Assembly (NCBI RefSeq): GCF_001278945.1
Contig: NZ_LGRV01000008.1
Coordinates: 1 to 58,534 of the forward strand
DNA length: 58,534 nt
Origin: Lysinibacillus contaminans
GTDB lineage: Bacteria; Bacillota; Bacilli; Bacillales_A; Planococcaceae
Direction of reading: 5' to 3'
The notes under the pieces were generated by a model that was not told where the DNA came from, made no database searches, and was given only the letters and a program-made list of their open reading frames with translations. Of this stretch, positions 18,341 through 27,215 are shown in pieces (the stretch's first letter is position 1; each line of letters starts with the position of its first letter). The translations under genes and the position numbers were made by a program.

Positions 18341-18364
18341 TAATAAACAACAGGTTGTTTATTA
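18341..18364. promoter_or_regulatory. Candidate TetR operator
   Basis: TAATAAACAAC and GTTGTTTATTA are perfect inverted 11-mers separated by AG. It lies in the 289-bp gap between the divergent TetR-type gene and the CocE-type hydrolase, about 115 bases from the TetR start and 150 from the hydrolase start. Confidence 0.65.
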
Positions 18365-18516
18365 TTATAACTTATCAGATGGGTACAGCCAACATTTTAA
18401 TGAAAATATACACTTGGCTAAATTCGACATCAACTAATCTGTATTTTTTCACTCAATGTTGAGGTGCTACTTTTAGTTACAGCAATCAATTTATAAGGAA
18501 AGGAAGTAGATGTAAA

Positions 18517-20208
18517 ATGAATAAATTCTTGGGTCGACCTGATCTGAAAGCAACACATCCAAATGACACTAAACCAGGTTTGAACAAAATAGTCGTGACT
18601 ACGGCGCATTATGGTAATCAAGAGATGATAATGGAGAAGGATGTTCCCATTAAAATGCGTGATGGGGTCACTATATATGTCAATATCTTTCGTCCAGATA
18701 AGCCTGGAAAGTTTCCGGTGATTATGAGTATGGATCCATATAATAAAGATGGCTTACCCCCCTATGAGACTTTTCGTCAAGTCTGGCCGACAGTAGGTAC
18801 TATCGTTACATCTCTTTTTGCACCATTTGAGTCACCTGATCCCGGTTTTTGGGTGCCAAACGATTATATATTGATTAAAATCGCAACGCGTGGTAGTTCA
18901 AATTCGGAAGGTGACCTCTATCCTTGGACGAAAACGGAAACTCAAGATTATTATGAAGTAATCGAATGGGCTGGCGTTCAGGAGTGGAGCGATGGCAATG
19001 TGGGATTAAACGGTGTGTCATATCTTGCCATGACCCAATGGCGGGTGGCAGCTATGAATCCGCCTCATCTGAAGGCGATCATACCGTGGGAAGGGACTAC
19101 TGATTTGTATCGGGAATGGTACTTTCACGGCGGAATACCGGAAACGGTTTTCTCAGCTGATTTCGAGAAGTTGCAACATACCCGGTGGCCAAATAACAAC
19201 ATAGAAGAAATGGTAGCGGCGCAAAAAGAACATCCGTTACTCGATGAGCACTGGGAAGAAAGACAGGTTACATTGTCCGATATCAAGGTACCCATGTTTG
19301 TTTGCGCCAGCTGGTCCACCCAAGGGTTGCATAATCGCGGTACCTTTGAAGGCTTTAAACAGGCTTCATCCAAAGACAAGTGGCTGCTGGTTCATGGCCG
19401 CAAGGAATGGGAAACCTACTATTTGCGTGAATCGCTGGAACAGCAGAAGGAGTTCTTCGATTATTTCCTGAAAGGCATTGAGAATGATTGGATGGATACG
19501 CCTCGGGTACGCTACGAGGTCAGAGAGAAATTCTATAAAGGGCACATTCGCACCGCGAATGAGTGGCCGATACCCCAAACAAAATATTCCAAGCAATATC
19601 TGAACGGAGAAGAAATGTCCCTGCAGCAGGCTCCCGTTCAGAACGAAACCAGAATTACCTATAATGCCGAACCTGGTCAGACAGAAAACAGTGATTTAAG
19701 ATTTAAAATTACCGCCGACGAGGACATCGAGCTCACAGGAAATATGAAGCTCAAGCTCTGGGTCTCCACCGATGACACGGATGATATGGATCTTTTTGTC
19801 GGCATTAAGAAGTATGACAGACGTGGCAATGAAGTATTCCTGCCAGACTTTAACCATATTGAAAACGGTCAGGTGGCTAGAGGATGGCTGAGGGTTTCCC
19901 ATAGAGAGCTGGATCCAGTGAAATCTACTCCTTATCAGCCTGTACTTAAGCACAAGAGATTAATGAAGCTTAATAAAGGCGAGATTGTGCCAGTAGAAAT
20001 TGAAATATTGCCTTCAAGCATATTCCTAAAGAGTGGGGAAAGTCTGATTCTGGTCATAAAAGGCAGCGACATAATTATCGATGACAACCAGACAGGCTCA
20101 AGGGGATATGGGCACACCGATACAGTGAACAAAGGAACTCATTCGGTTTATGCTGGCGGGAAGTATGATTCATTCCTTTTGGTACCGGTGATTCCCAAGA
20201 AAGATTAG
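18517..20208 (+). CDS. CocE/NonD family (X-Pro dipeptidyl-peptidase S15-like) hydrolase
   Basis: A 563-residue serine hydrolase. Residues about 45-330 form the S15-type alpha/beta hydrolase domain: MRDGVTIYVNIFRPDKPGKFPVI, the G-x-S-x-x-x nucleophile region VGLNGVSYLAMTQW (Ser in NGVSY), then a cap. The C-terminal part (about 370-560) is the galactose-binding-like jelly roll, with ELTGNMKLKLWVSTD and GWLRVSHRELDP. Cocaine esterase CocE and related acylases share this layout. No signal peptide, so cytosolic. GC and codon use look higher in this gene than in the array genes. Control by the divergent TetR protein is inferred. Confidence 0.88.
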   Translation: MNKFLGRPDLKATHPNDTKPGLNKIVVTTAHYGNQEMIMEKDVPIKMRDGVTIYVNIFRPDKPGKFPVIMSMDPYNKDGLPPYETFRQVWPTVGTIVTSLFAPFESPDPGFWVPNDYILIKIATRGSSNSEGDLYPWTKTETQDYYEVIEWAGVQEWSDGNVGLNGVSYLAMTQWRVAAMNPPHLKAIIPWEGTTDLYREWYFHGGIPETVFSADFEKLQHTRWPNNNIEEMVAAQKEHPLLDEHWEERQVTLSDIKVPMFVCASWSTQGLHNRGTFEGFKQASSKDKWLLVHGRKEWETYYLRESLEQQKEFFDYFLKGIENDWMDTPRVRYEVREKFYKGHIRTANEWPIPQTKYSKQYLNGEEMSLQQAPVQNETRITYNAEPGQTENSDLRFKITADEDIELTGNMKLKLWVSTDDTDDMDLFVGIKKYDRRGNEVFLPDFNHIENGQVARGWLRVSHRELDPVKSTPYQPVLKHKRLMKLNKGEIVPVEIEILPSSIFLKSGESLILVIKGSDIIIDDNQTGSRGYGHTDTVNKGTHSVYAGGKYDSFLLVPVIPKKD

Positions 20209-20408
20209 TGAAAGTCTGAGGCAGGCAAGTATGCAAATTGCGCTGGCTGGACTCAGAAAAATATTCCATGTAGGTAAGTTAATGTTTCCGTGAAAGGATA
20301 ACGGTTGGTATACGTCTCTCAATTTATTATGACCACTGAAACAATAGTAAGTTGAATGAACTGGGCCCGAGCTATACCGCCAGGACTATTGGTATTGGAG
20401 TAAGAAAA

Positions 20409-20445
20409 ATACGCTAAGTCGGTTATATCTAAAGACTTAGCGTAT
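20409..20445 (+). terminator. Terminator-like hairpin after the hydrolase
   Basis: ATACGCTAAGTC and GACTTAGCGTAT pair perfectly around a 13-base loop, followed by CTACTCTTT. The preceding ~200 bases contain only degenerate sequence. Confidence 0.65.
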
Positions 20446-20568
20446 CTACTCTTTAATATATATTACTATGGAAATCCACAATACCTCGAAAATGAGGTAT
20501 TAAATAGATAGAGCAATAATATTTGTTGTAGCTGAAGAGTTGATTCTAAGCTCTCAGGAAAGAGAAAC

Positions 20569-20640
20569 ATGTATCTGACTTCTATATATTTAATGGTTGG
20601 TTTTATATTGGTGATGATTCTATATGTGGCATTGGGATAA
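20569..20640 (+). CDS. Possible 23-residue hydrophobic peptide upstream of corA
   Basis: ATG with GGAAAGAG upstream opens a frame of 23 mostly hydrophobic residues beginning MYLTSIYLMVGF and ending VALG. It lies 56 bases upstream of the CorA-type gene. It could be a leader or small membrane peptide, or chance in AT-rich DNA; no riboswitch was recognised here. Confidence 0.25.
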   Translation: MYLTSIYLMVGFILVMILYVALG

Positions 20641-20695
20641 CTTGAATTTTTACTTATATAGGACTTTAAATTAAGAATAGAAAGGGTGATATATA

Positions 20696-21631
20696 GTGTT
20701 GATTACTTATAAATCTTCTCGTGATGGAATTCTAGAAAGAATAGAAAACTTCGAAAAGGATAGTTGGATAAATATTACCGATCCTTCAATAGAAGAACTT
20801 AAAGAGGTATCTCAACTTTGTAATATCCCAATTGAGTTTTTAGAGGACCCGTTAGATTTAGAAGAAAGTGCTCGGATAGAATATGATGAAGAGACAAATT
20901 GCACATTAATTATTAATGACTTTCCAACTATTAATAATAACAATCAATTTGATTCTTATATTACCATTCCTATTGGAATAATCTTAGGAACGGATTACAT
21001 TGTTACGGTTTGTAGCCAATCGGGTGATTTTTTAGAGAATTTAATCAAGAAAAATGTTAACACATTAATGAAGAGTCGTTTTGCATTAGAGATATTATTT
21101 TCGATTTCAACTCAGTATATAGAAAAATTAAAAAAGCTCAACAAACAACGTCTTAAAATAGAGAATAATTTGCGTGATTCATTAACGAACAAGCAACTCT
21201 ATGACCTAATGGAGATTGAAAAAAGTTTAGTTTATTTTCTTACATCATTAAAGGCTAATGCAGATGTTATAACCAAGCTATTTCGTACCAATTCCGTAAA
21301 GTTATACGAAGATGACAAAGATCTTCTAGAAGATGTAAGAATTGAAAATAATCAAGGAATTGAGACCACCGAATTATATACAAGAATTTTGAACAGTATA
21401 ACGGGGTCGTATTCTTCACTAATTTCTAATGAATTGAATAATACAATGAAAACTCTTACGTTATTTACAGTTTTTTTAACTCTTCCTACACTTGTATTTA
21501 GTTTCTTCGGTATGAATGTTATCTTACCTATTGCTGATAATGATCCCTCCTCTTGGATTATTACACTGATAATAGCATTAATTTTTGTTATTTGGATCGG
21601 ATTGGTACTATCGAGAAGGAGGATATTCTAA
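20696..21631 (+). CDS. CorA family Mg2+/divalent cation channel
   Basis: A 311-residue member of the CorA family. The cytosolic N-terminal domain (about 1-240) has a long coiled helix (FALEILFSISTQYIEKLKKLNKQR onward), followed by two C-terminal membrane helices. The hallmark GMN sits in FSFFGMNVILP at about residue 274, at the end of TM1, and the second helix ends in a basic RRRIF tail. Such proteins form pentameric magnesium channels. GTG 20696 has AAGGGTG 7 bases upstream; the adjacent TTG is an alternative. It is monocistronic with a strong terminator (21651-21690). Confidence 0.92.
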   Translation: MLITYKSSRDGILERIENFEKDSWINITDPSIEELKEVSQLCNIPIEFLEDPLDLEESARIEYDEETNCTLIINDFPTINNNNQFDSYITIPIGIILGTDYIVTVCSQSGDFLENLIKKNVNTLMKSRFALEILFSISTQYIEKLKKLNKQRLKIENNLRDSLTNKQLYDLMEIEKSLVYFLTSLKANADVITKLFRTNSVKLYEDDKDLLEDVRIENNQGIETTELYTRILNSITGSYSSLISNELNNTMKTLTLFTVFLTLPTLVFSFFGMNVILPIADNDPSSWIITLIIALIFVIWIGLVLSRRRIF

Positions 21632-21650
21632 TTTGTTATGTATAAATTAA

Positions 21651-21690
21651 AAAAGGCAGTCGATTTAAAAATAAATCGAGCTGCTTTTTT
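21651..21690 (+). terminator. Terminator of the CorA gene
   Basis: GCAGTCGATTT and AAATCGAGCTGC form a stem around a short A-rich loop, flanked by an A-tract and TTTTTT. Confidence 0.85.
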
Positions 21691-22020
21691 ATTGTGTCTG
21701 GCTGCCTCTTAGAAGGTTGTAATAAATGTACTTAACGGGTGCGTTTCGGAAACACTGGAAACGCACTTTTCTTCTTTAAGTAACCAGCTATTAGAAGATT
21801 AATCTTATTCCATTATAGGGCGCAATTCTAGAGAAGAGATTGCGCTTCTTCTTCAAAAATTGGACCATATTGTTGAAGAAGACTCTTTAATGAAGAAGAT
21901 GAAAATTTCCTCGAGCAGATCATTGACAATAAAGAAGGATGGGTTTTTATACTGACTTGGTTGAAAGGCTATCTGGAATACAGAGTCCAAGGAATACGAG
22001 GAGGACTTGTAAAATGAAAA
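21691..22020. other. Intergenic stretch with hairpin repeats
   Basis: No convincing gene. GTGCGTTTC and GAAACGCAC around 21740-21765 form a hairpin, GCGCAATCTC-type arms around 21820-21848 another, and TTCTTCTTCAA ... TTGTTGAAGAAG near 21845-21880 a third related to the GGGCCA hairpin family. A 62-codon open frame from 21939 has no family match and no good ribosome site. Confidence 0.4.
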
Positions 22021-22054
22021 ACAAACCCGGGATTGGATTCCCGGGTTTGTTTTT
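22021..22054. terminator. Bidirectional terminator of the YflT-like gene
   Basis: ACAAACCCGGGA and TCCCGGGTTTGT pair perfectly with T-runs on both strands. It overlaps the stop region of the minus-strand stress-protein gene. Confidence 0.85.
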
Positions 22055-22373
22055 ACTTATTGGCAACTATGACCAATTTACCTGTATCCAGTTCCTTTTC
22101 GAATTGAGCAGCTTCCGATTCACTTAATCCGACAGAAGCTAACTCATTGCGGAGTTCATCTCCACGGGAATTCACCAGGTTCTTCATAGAAGTCAGGAAC
22201 CCTTGCTCGCCAATACCAGCTTCTTCTGTCCCGAGTGCTTCGTTAATATCATCTTCACGTTCTTCATAGTGCGCAAAGATGTAAATGTTATCTCGAAGAT
22301 ATCCTTGCGCTTCTAATTTCTCCACTTCTTGTTTCGCCTGTACTACGTTTTCTACTGTCAATTTGACTGTCAT
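22053..22373 (-). CDS. YflT-type general stress protein
   Basis: A 106-residue cytosolic protein of the YflT/17M heat-induced stress family: VENVVQAKQEVEKLEAQGYLRDNIYIFAHYEERED followed by a hydrophilic C-terminal region ending KELDTGKLVIVA (key residues G-Y and I-A-H). Length fits the family. AGGAGGG lies 7 bases before ATG 22373. A sigma-B-like promoter candidate lies just upstream (22408-22434), which fits the known sigma-B dependence of B. subtilis yflT. The biochemical role is unknown in the family. Confidence 0.85.
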   Translation of the reverse strand: MTVKLTVENVVQAKQEVEKLEAQGYLRDNIYIFAHYEEREDDINEALGTEEAGIGEQGFLTSMKNLVNSRGDELRNELASVGLSESEAAQFEKELDTGKLVIVANK

Positions 22374-22407
22374 TATTTATCCCTCCTATATATGTTCACA
22401 TTCAATC

Positions 22408-22434
22408 TATTCCACTAAATTGAATGAATAAAAC
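22408..22434 (-). promoter_or_regulatory. Candidate sigma-B promoter of the YflT-type gene
   Basis: On the minus strand GTTTTA is followed after 15 bases by GGAATA, close to the sigma-B consensus GTTTAA and GGGWAW with a slightly long spacer. The -10 ends about 35 bases before the start codon. Confidence 0.45.
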
Positions 22435-22963
22435 ATCTTTTTAGTTTTTAATTATGTTAGAGTGGCATTAACAACTAATGGAATACTAATGAACAACTCG
22501 AAAACATTGTAAGTTGTTATTCTATAATTGGGCACTATTCTATTTAGGGATTGTACCTTATTCAAGAATAGGGCCAGATTTTTGAATAACATTCTTTTAC
22601 GAAAAATCCAATCAATCTAGGAATTGTAGAAATGGTTTCTCAATACTTCCTGTTTTCTTGAATTAAGCAGATAATTATTCATTTAAATATCAAGATGGTC
22701 AAATACATAACTTATAAGAAATATAGCTACAAGATATTTAGTTGGTTAGAATTCTTTATTCAAAACCAACTAAAATTGTGAATGAATACACTTAAACTAA
22801 TAGATGCAATAGCATAAGAACAGGGCCGTCATTTAGACAGCTTTTTCTTATGCAGCTATCGGGGCAGGTTGGTTCAAGAAGAATTTTTGGCTTGTTCAAC
22901 AGGGAGGAATTGATGATAAAAGGAACGACGCCGTCTTTAGTAACAAAAGCACACAACTACCGT
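22435..22963. other. Intergenic stretch with two hairpins
   Basis: No gene supported. TTATTCAAGAATAGGGCCAG at about 22559 is a degenerate member of the GGGCCA hairpin family. GCATAAGAA (22812) and TTCTTATGC (22848) form the base of a longer hairpin. The rest is AT-rich. Confidence 0.4.
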
Positions 22964-23875
22964 TCAGCCTACCCTTTTCGGATTGGAAGTCATATAATTC
23001 TTCTGTCGAGCATCTGTGTTATAATTGTTCGCTTTAAGGGAGTAGAATAACCCGACAAAGATACAAAGAATGCCAAGTAATTGTAACCATTTTAAATGGG
23101 TACCCGTCACAGCGATATCCAGTAAGATAGCGACTGCAGGGTCTATAAAAATCATAAAAGAGACAACGGACGTAGGCAACTGACGGATACTACTGAAAAA
23201 TAAAATGTACACGATTCCAGTATGAACAATTCCCGTTGTGATAGTATAGCTCCATTGGGAAGTTCCAATTGCTTGGTAACTGAAAAAATGAATAAAAGGC
23301 AGTAATACGATTAAGCCTATCACCATTTGAAGAAAAGTGGTTGCATATACAGTTGTTTTTGTAATGCTCTTTCCTAAAATCATCGTTGCCGAATAAAAAC
23401 ATGCCGCAATAATGCTGTATATTATTCCCTTCCAGTTTGCAGAAGATATATGGAATCCATTCGCCCCCACAATGAACATTGTTCCAATAAAGCAAATCAA
23501 GATGGCAAGATACGTGAATTTCGTCATTTTCTCCTTAAAGAGAAAGGTCCCTACTGCAAGAACCATGATAGGGGCCAAATGATATAAGGTAATTGCGATT
23601 GTAATAGATGTCATTTCAAATGCTTTGAAAAGAAACACCCAGTTCAATACATTCGCGATGCCACAACAAACAATAAAAAATAATTCTTTTCTATCCCATT
23701 GCTCCCTTTTAAAACTACCTGTTACAATCCAAGCAACACATAGGAAGACACCTGCAAATATACAACGAATCCATACGAGTTCAATTGCCGGAAGCCCAGT
23801 GAGATTTGAGAAAAAACCAACGGACCCAAAGATGGACATGGCTATAATTAATTGAAGTACAGCATTTTTATTCAT
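22964..23875 (-). CDS. EamA-type DMT superfamily transporter
   Basis: A 303-residue protein with ten predicted membrane helices in two EamA repeats, typical of drug/metabolite exporters of this length. The first repeat has FFSNLTGLPAIELVWIRCIFAG and LYHLAPIMVLAVGTFLFKE; the second has IIAACFYSATMILGKSI and SFMIFIDPAVAILLD. The second ATG (23875) is chosen because AAGGAG lies 7 bases upstream, whereas the ATG at 23881 is only one base from it. It is directly downstream of the OYE-type oxidoreductase on the same strand (35 bases), so the two probably form an operon. The substrate is unknown. Confidence 0.88.
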   Translation of the reverse strand: MNKNAVLQLIIAMSIFGSVGFFSNLTGLPAIELVWIRCIFAGVFLCVAWIVTGSFKREQWDRKELFFIVCCGIANVLNWVFLFKAFEMTSITIAITLYHLAPIMVLAVGTFLFKEKMTKFTYLAILICFIGTMFIVGANGFHISSANWKGIIYSIIAACFYSATMILGKSITKTTVYATTFLQMVIGLIVLLPFIHFFSYQAIGTSQWSYTITTGIVHTGIVYILFFSSIRQLPTSVVSFMIFIDPAVAILLDIAVTGTHLKWLQLLGILCIFVGLFYSLKANNYNTDARQKNYMTSNPKRVG

Positions 23876-23910
23876 ATCCATTCTCCTTACTTGTATATAT
23901 ACCCATGTGT

Positions 23911-25047
23911 TTATCTCTTTTCAGGCATCCCATCACGTGTTAGTATATTTTTCCACATTGCATCCGGAATAGAGAGTGTCTGTTGACTATCACGTGGCAA
24001 AATAGTTCGAATCTCTTCTTCTCTACCTTCTTCTAGTTTTTTAACCCAATCTGGCTCCATTAGAATTTCTCTTCCTAACGCAAACAAGGGTATGCCTTTC
24101 TCTAATACGTCCAATGCGTCGTCTGGTGTATGGATAGAACCAAGTGACAGGAAAGTTGTTCTGTCAGCGATTATATTCCGAAATATCTCTGATCTTGTCT
24201 TCGTTTGATCCGAACCACTACGAGGCATAGACCATACATTTTTAACAGAGAGATGTAAATAGGAAAGATCTAAATCAGCTAGCCGATCTACTAATGCGAT
24301 GCTCTCCTCCATTATTATCCCACCCTCTTCTGGTTCTTCTGGTGAGAAGCGATACCCAATTATAAAGTTGTTGTCCGCATATTGATCCCGTACCCGTTTT
24401 ACTTCTTCTATTACAGCAAGCGGAAAACACATCCTTTTTTCCAGTGATCCACCCCACATATCTGTTCGGTGATTTGAATATCCAGAGAAGAATTGTTGGA
24501 TAAGGTATCCGTTAGCTCCATGAATTTCTACACCATCAAAACCTGCATGTATGGCCATCATTGTTGCACGTCCGAAATCTTGAATAGTGGATAGTATTTC
24601 TTCATGTGTCAGTGTACGCGGAATGTATACTTCTTCTGCGTCCTTATAGATACTTGCAACAACGCCGCTTGGGCTTACCATTTGCTTATCGCCAATATAC
24701 CCGATAAGGCTCTCGCTTCCTCCGTGATGGAGTTGGAGGATTGCTTTTGCTCCTTTTTCTTTAATTGTAGCCGCCAAATTGATGAGACCTGAAATATTCT
24801 GCTCCCCATAAGCCTTCATTTGACAGGGAAAGCTAATGGCAAGGGGGGATATTGTTGCAGCTGCTGTAATGAACATGCCAGGGCCATCCGCTCTTCTCTT
24901 ATAGTAAGCAAGTTCTTCGTGAGATACGCTTCCATCTATATTTCCGGAATAGGTCGTCATCGGAGCCACGACGACTCGATTAGTAAGGGTTACCCCATTT
25001 GAAAGTGTGTACGGTGAAAGAATCTTTTCATATTGCTGTTTTGTCAT
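23911..25047 (-). CDS. NADH:flavin oxidoreductase, old yellow enzyme family
   Basis: A 378-residue TIM-barrel FMN enzyme. The N-terminal [26 protein letters not shown] (key residues N-R, AP-T), the HHGG motif in [40 protein letters not shown] (key residues H-AN, FL-P position S-N-R-D-GG) and the C-terminal [12 protein letters not shown] stretch are typical of the class that reduces activated alkenes with NAD(P)H. Cytosolic. It diverges from a LysR-type gene with a shared intergenic region that contains a T-N11-A-like site, so LysR control is likely. The neighbouring DMT exporter may act in the same detoxification response; this is inference. Confidence 0.9.
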   Translation of the reverse strand: MTKQQYEKILSPYTLSNGVTLTNRVVVAPMTTYSGNIDGSVSHEELAYYKRRADGPGMFITAAATISPLAISFPCQMKAYGEQNISGLINLAATIKEKGAKAILQLHHGGSESLIGYIGDKQMVSPSGVVASIYKDAEEVYIPRTLTHEEILSTIQDFGRATMMAIHAGFDGVEIHGANGYLIQQFFSGYSNHRTDMWGGSLEKRMCFPLAVIEEVKRVRDQYADNNFIIGYRFSPEEPEEGGIIMEESIALVDRLADLDLSYLHLSVKNVWSMPRSGSDQTKTRSEIFRNIIADRTTFLSLGSIHTPDDALDVLEKGIPLFALGREILMEPDWVKKLEEGREEEIRTILPRDSQQTLSIPDAMWKNILTRDGMPEKR

Positions 25048-25090
25048 AACATATTTGCTCCCATTTCTGTGCTTTTTATTTGATTTGTTT

Positions 25091-25106
25091 TACAACGAAT
25101 ATTGTA
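25091..25106. promoter_or_regulatory. Candidate LysR box
   Basis: TACAA and TTGTA are inverted around 6 bases, fitting the T-N11-A pattern, in the 148-bp gap between the divergent OYE-type and LysR-type genes. A TATAAT at 25168-25173 could be the -10 of the LysR-type gene. Confidence 0.45.
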
Positions 25107-25195
25107 TTTCTAAAAGTAATATAAGTAAAATGAATGTTTCCTATGTAAAGTATTTGAATCTCTCATGTATAATATAGAAAAGGATGTGAGACGAT

Positions 25196-26077
25196 TTGAA
25201 TTTCTTTCAACTTGAAGTGCTTCTGAAAGTAGTGGAGAGTGGGAATTTTACAAAGGCAGGTCAGGAAATTGGGTTGACCCAGTCAGGTGTGAGCCACAAC
25301 ATTACTACGCTTGAATCGGAACTTGGTGTGACACTATTAAAACGTGGAAGGGGCGGTACATCACTGACAACTGCAGGTGAGTATATCATTCCACATATAC
25401 GAAGTATTGTAGCTAATATGGCTCATATGGAGCAGAAAGTTGCCTCCATAAAAGGACTGGAATTAGGAAAGATTTCTATCGGGAGTTTTCCTAGTTTTAC
25501 AGCCTCATTTATACCTGCTTTGTTTTCTATATGTAAAGAACGCTTTCCGAATATCGAAATCGTATTATATGAAGGTGGGTATGAAGATATTGTAAAGTGG
25601 GTTGAAGAGGGAACTGTGGACCTTGGCTTTACTGCATTACCAGTTAAAGGTGTAGAATGTATACCACTTTTGGAAGACCCTTTGTCTGCAGTCATATATG
25701 ATGGACATCCTTTCGTAGAAAAAGATGTTGTCACGATGACAAATTTCGTTGAGGAATCTTTTATCATGTTACGCTCTGGATGTGAAGCTCTTATAGAAGA
25801 TGAATTTCGTAAAGCACATCTTCCCCTACGTGTTTCCTATAATAGCAAAGACAATGAAACGGTAATTTCCATGGTAAAAGGAAAACTTGGCGTTACTATT
25901 ATGCCAAACCTTGCAATTCCTGAATATACAGAGAAGATTCATATTTTGCCTTTGTACCCGCAGCTAGTCCGAAATATTGGTTTGATCATGAAGTCTTCGG
26001 AAAACCTAACACCAATCGCACAAGAGTTCTTTAAAATTGTAACAGATTATTTTAAGGAGCATGGGAGTAAAGTTTAA
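25196..26077 (+). CDS. LysR family transcriptional regulator
   Basis: A 293-residue regulator. The N-terminal HTH reads FFQLEVLLKVVESGNFTKAGQEIGLTQSGVSHNITTLESELGVTLLKR (key residues A, S-S-N, LE, G-LF-like LL). The effector domain begins near residue 90 (GKISIGSFPSF) and shows the periplasmic-binding-like fold. TTG 25196 is the start, with AGGATGTGAG upstream. It is divergent from the OYE-type oxidoreductase, the usual LysR arrangement with an adjacent target. The inducer is unknown. Confidence 0.9.
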   Translation: MNFFQLEVLLKVVESGNFTKAGQEIGLTQSGVSHNITTLESELGVTLLKRGRGGTSLTTAGEYIIPHIRSIVANMAHMEQKVASIKGLELGKISIGSFPSFTASFIPALFSICKERFPNIEIVLYEGGYEDIVKWVEEGTVDLGFTALPVKGVECIPLLEDPLSAVIYDGHPFVEKDVVTMTNFVEESFIMLRSGCEALIEDEFRKAHLPLRVSYNSKDNETVISMVKGKLGVTIMPNLAIPEYTEKIHILPLYPQLVRNIGLIMKSSENLTPIAQEFFKIVTDYFKEHGSKV

Positions 26078-26217
26078 CAGGCGTTTCTGTATAAAGAGGA
26101 GTCTTTTATAAAGGTACAGTTTATTTGTTGTATGAAATGTAGTTTGTGAAAGATTGCACCTCAACTAACGGAGTGTGCATTTTTTGAAGAAAAAACTGTT
26201 TGAAGATAAATAAAAAG

Positions 26218-26246
26218 GCTAGGTTCTACTATGGTAGGACCTAGCC
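26218..26246 (-). terminator. Hairpin with minus-strand T-run
   Basis: GGCTAGGT and ACCTAGCC form a stem. The T-rich side (complement of AAATAAAAA) lies on the minus strand, so it would stop minus-strand transcripts, although no intact minus-strand gene precedes it. 26078-26522 contains no other feature except a CAGCAATCGGGCGCG hairpin-family fragment near 26401. Confidence 0.5.
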
Positions 26247-26522
26247 AATTACTTAAACCCACCAGCACCCATGTGTTGCCACATACACTCGACGCAAATG
26301 GTATGCGGAAACATAGACTACACCTAAAATAATTTTAATGTTGTAAAAATTCAGAGGTGAATGATTCTAATTCTTAGTTTGAATAGACAAATATGATGTT
26401 CAGCAATCGGGCGCGTTTATGAAGTAACGCTGTAGAAAATGATCAAACTTTTTTATAATAAGCAAACTAAAAAATGCTTCTTATTAATCTTAGTGTAAGG
26501 ATTTACGAGGTGTTTTTGTTCA

Positions 26523-26765
26523 AACTTTATTTTAAAGCTACACCAGCTGAACTATACACGCGAAATCGAAATCATCCAGGAGCGCAAAGATTTGGAGCGT
26601 GAGAAAGCACTGGTAGAAGTAGAACGCAACTATCAAGCCAAGTTACAAGCGCAAAATGAGAAGTACAATGATAAAGTAGCTGAAATGCATGCGGAGAATG
26701 AGCGGATTCGTGCGAGCTATGAGGCGAAATTAGAGGCAATAGAAAAGAACAAACCGAAACATTGA
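26523..26765 (+). pseudogene. C-terminal remnant of a coiled-coil protein
   Basis: An 80-codon open stretch without a start codon reads YTREIEIIQERKDLEREKAL and continues as a charged heptad-rich helix to EAIEKNKPKH and TGA. Coding-like composition and high charge distinguish it from the surrounding AT-rich DNA. It may be the end of a larger gene related to the MEQT element's second reading frame, since copy H lies 150 bases downstream, but no direct homology is visible. Confidence 0.5.
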
Positions 26766-26909
26766 TATATAACTGGCGGCAATACTCTATAGCTAGCATC
26801 CCAAAATCTTATATCAGGCTATTCTCGTCCAAAAACCTTTACCCCTTTAATTTGGAATTATGGTTTTTTTTCAATTGATGAATCGACTCGCCTTGCATGT
26901 TTGCTAATG

Positions 26910-27101
26910 AATGATGTTCGAAAAAATCGAACAATAGAATAGAGTAAAATAGAAAAGTAAATTTAGCCGTAGAGAAGCGCAAAAAAGAATTGAAAAAATT
27001 TCCGAAGAATAGGAGGGAGTATAGATCAGACGATTTCAATAGAAAAGCATAAAAGATACTCGCTAACTTCACCACTATCACGAGCGATTGGTGGCGTGAG
27101 G
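26910..27101 (+). pseudogene. MEQT-element copy H, leader joined to the 3' end
   Basis: The leader (GAATAGAGTAAAATAGAAAAG, AAAGAATTGAAAAAATTTCC and an AGGAGGGAG site, all read in pieces) is followed by GATCAGACGATTTCAATAG with the ATG lost. After KHKRYSL the sequence jumps to the last codons of the gene and the overlap start (CACGAGCGATTGGTGG). About 280 internal codons are missing. It is dead as read. Confidence 0.75.
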
Positions 27102-27215
27102 GAGCCCTCTAAAATTCAGGGCTCAAACCACATAAAGCATTTTTATTATTTCTGCTGTCTGCTTGACAGGAAGCAGTTCATTTTATGTATTGGCTACTTT
27201 TGGGATATTTAATTT

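Noticed and set aside
20300..20410. MerR-family remnant
   Set aside because: A few residues resemble a MerR start (SIYYDH), but stops and lack of further similarity make it unsafe to call.
20450..20695. Magnesium riboswitch upstream of corA
   Set aside because: No M-box or ykoK-type conserved core was found; only a short AATACCTC/GAGGTATT hairpin is present.
21939..22127. 62-residue plus-strand ORF
   Set aside because: It runs through the terminator of the YflT-type gene and has no family or ribosome site.
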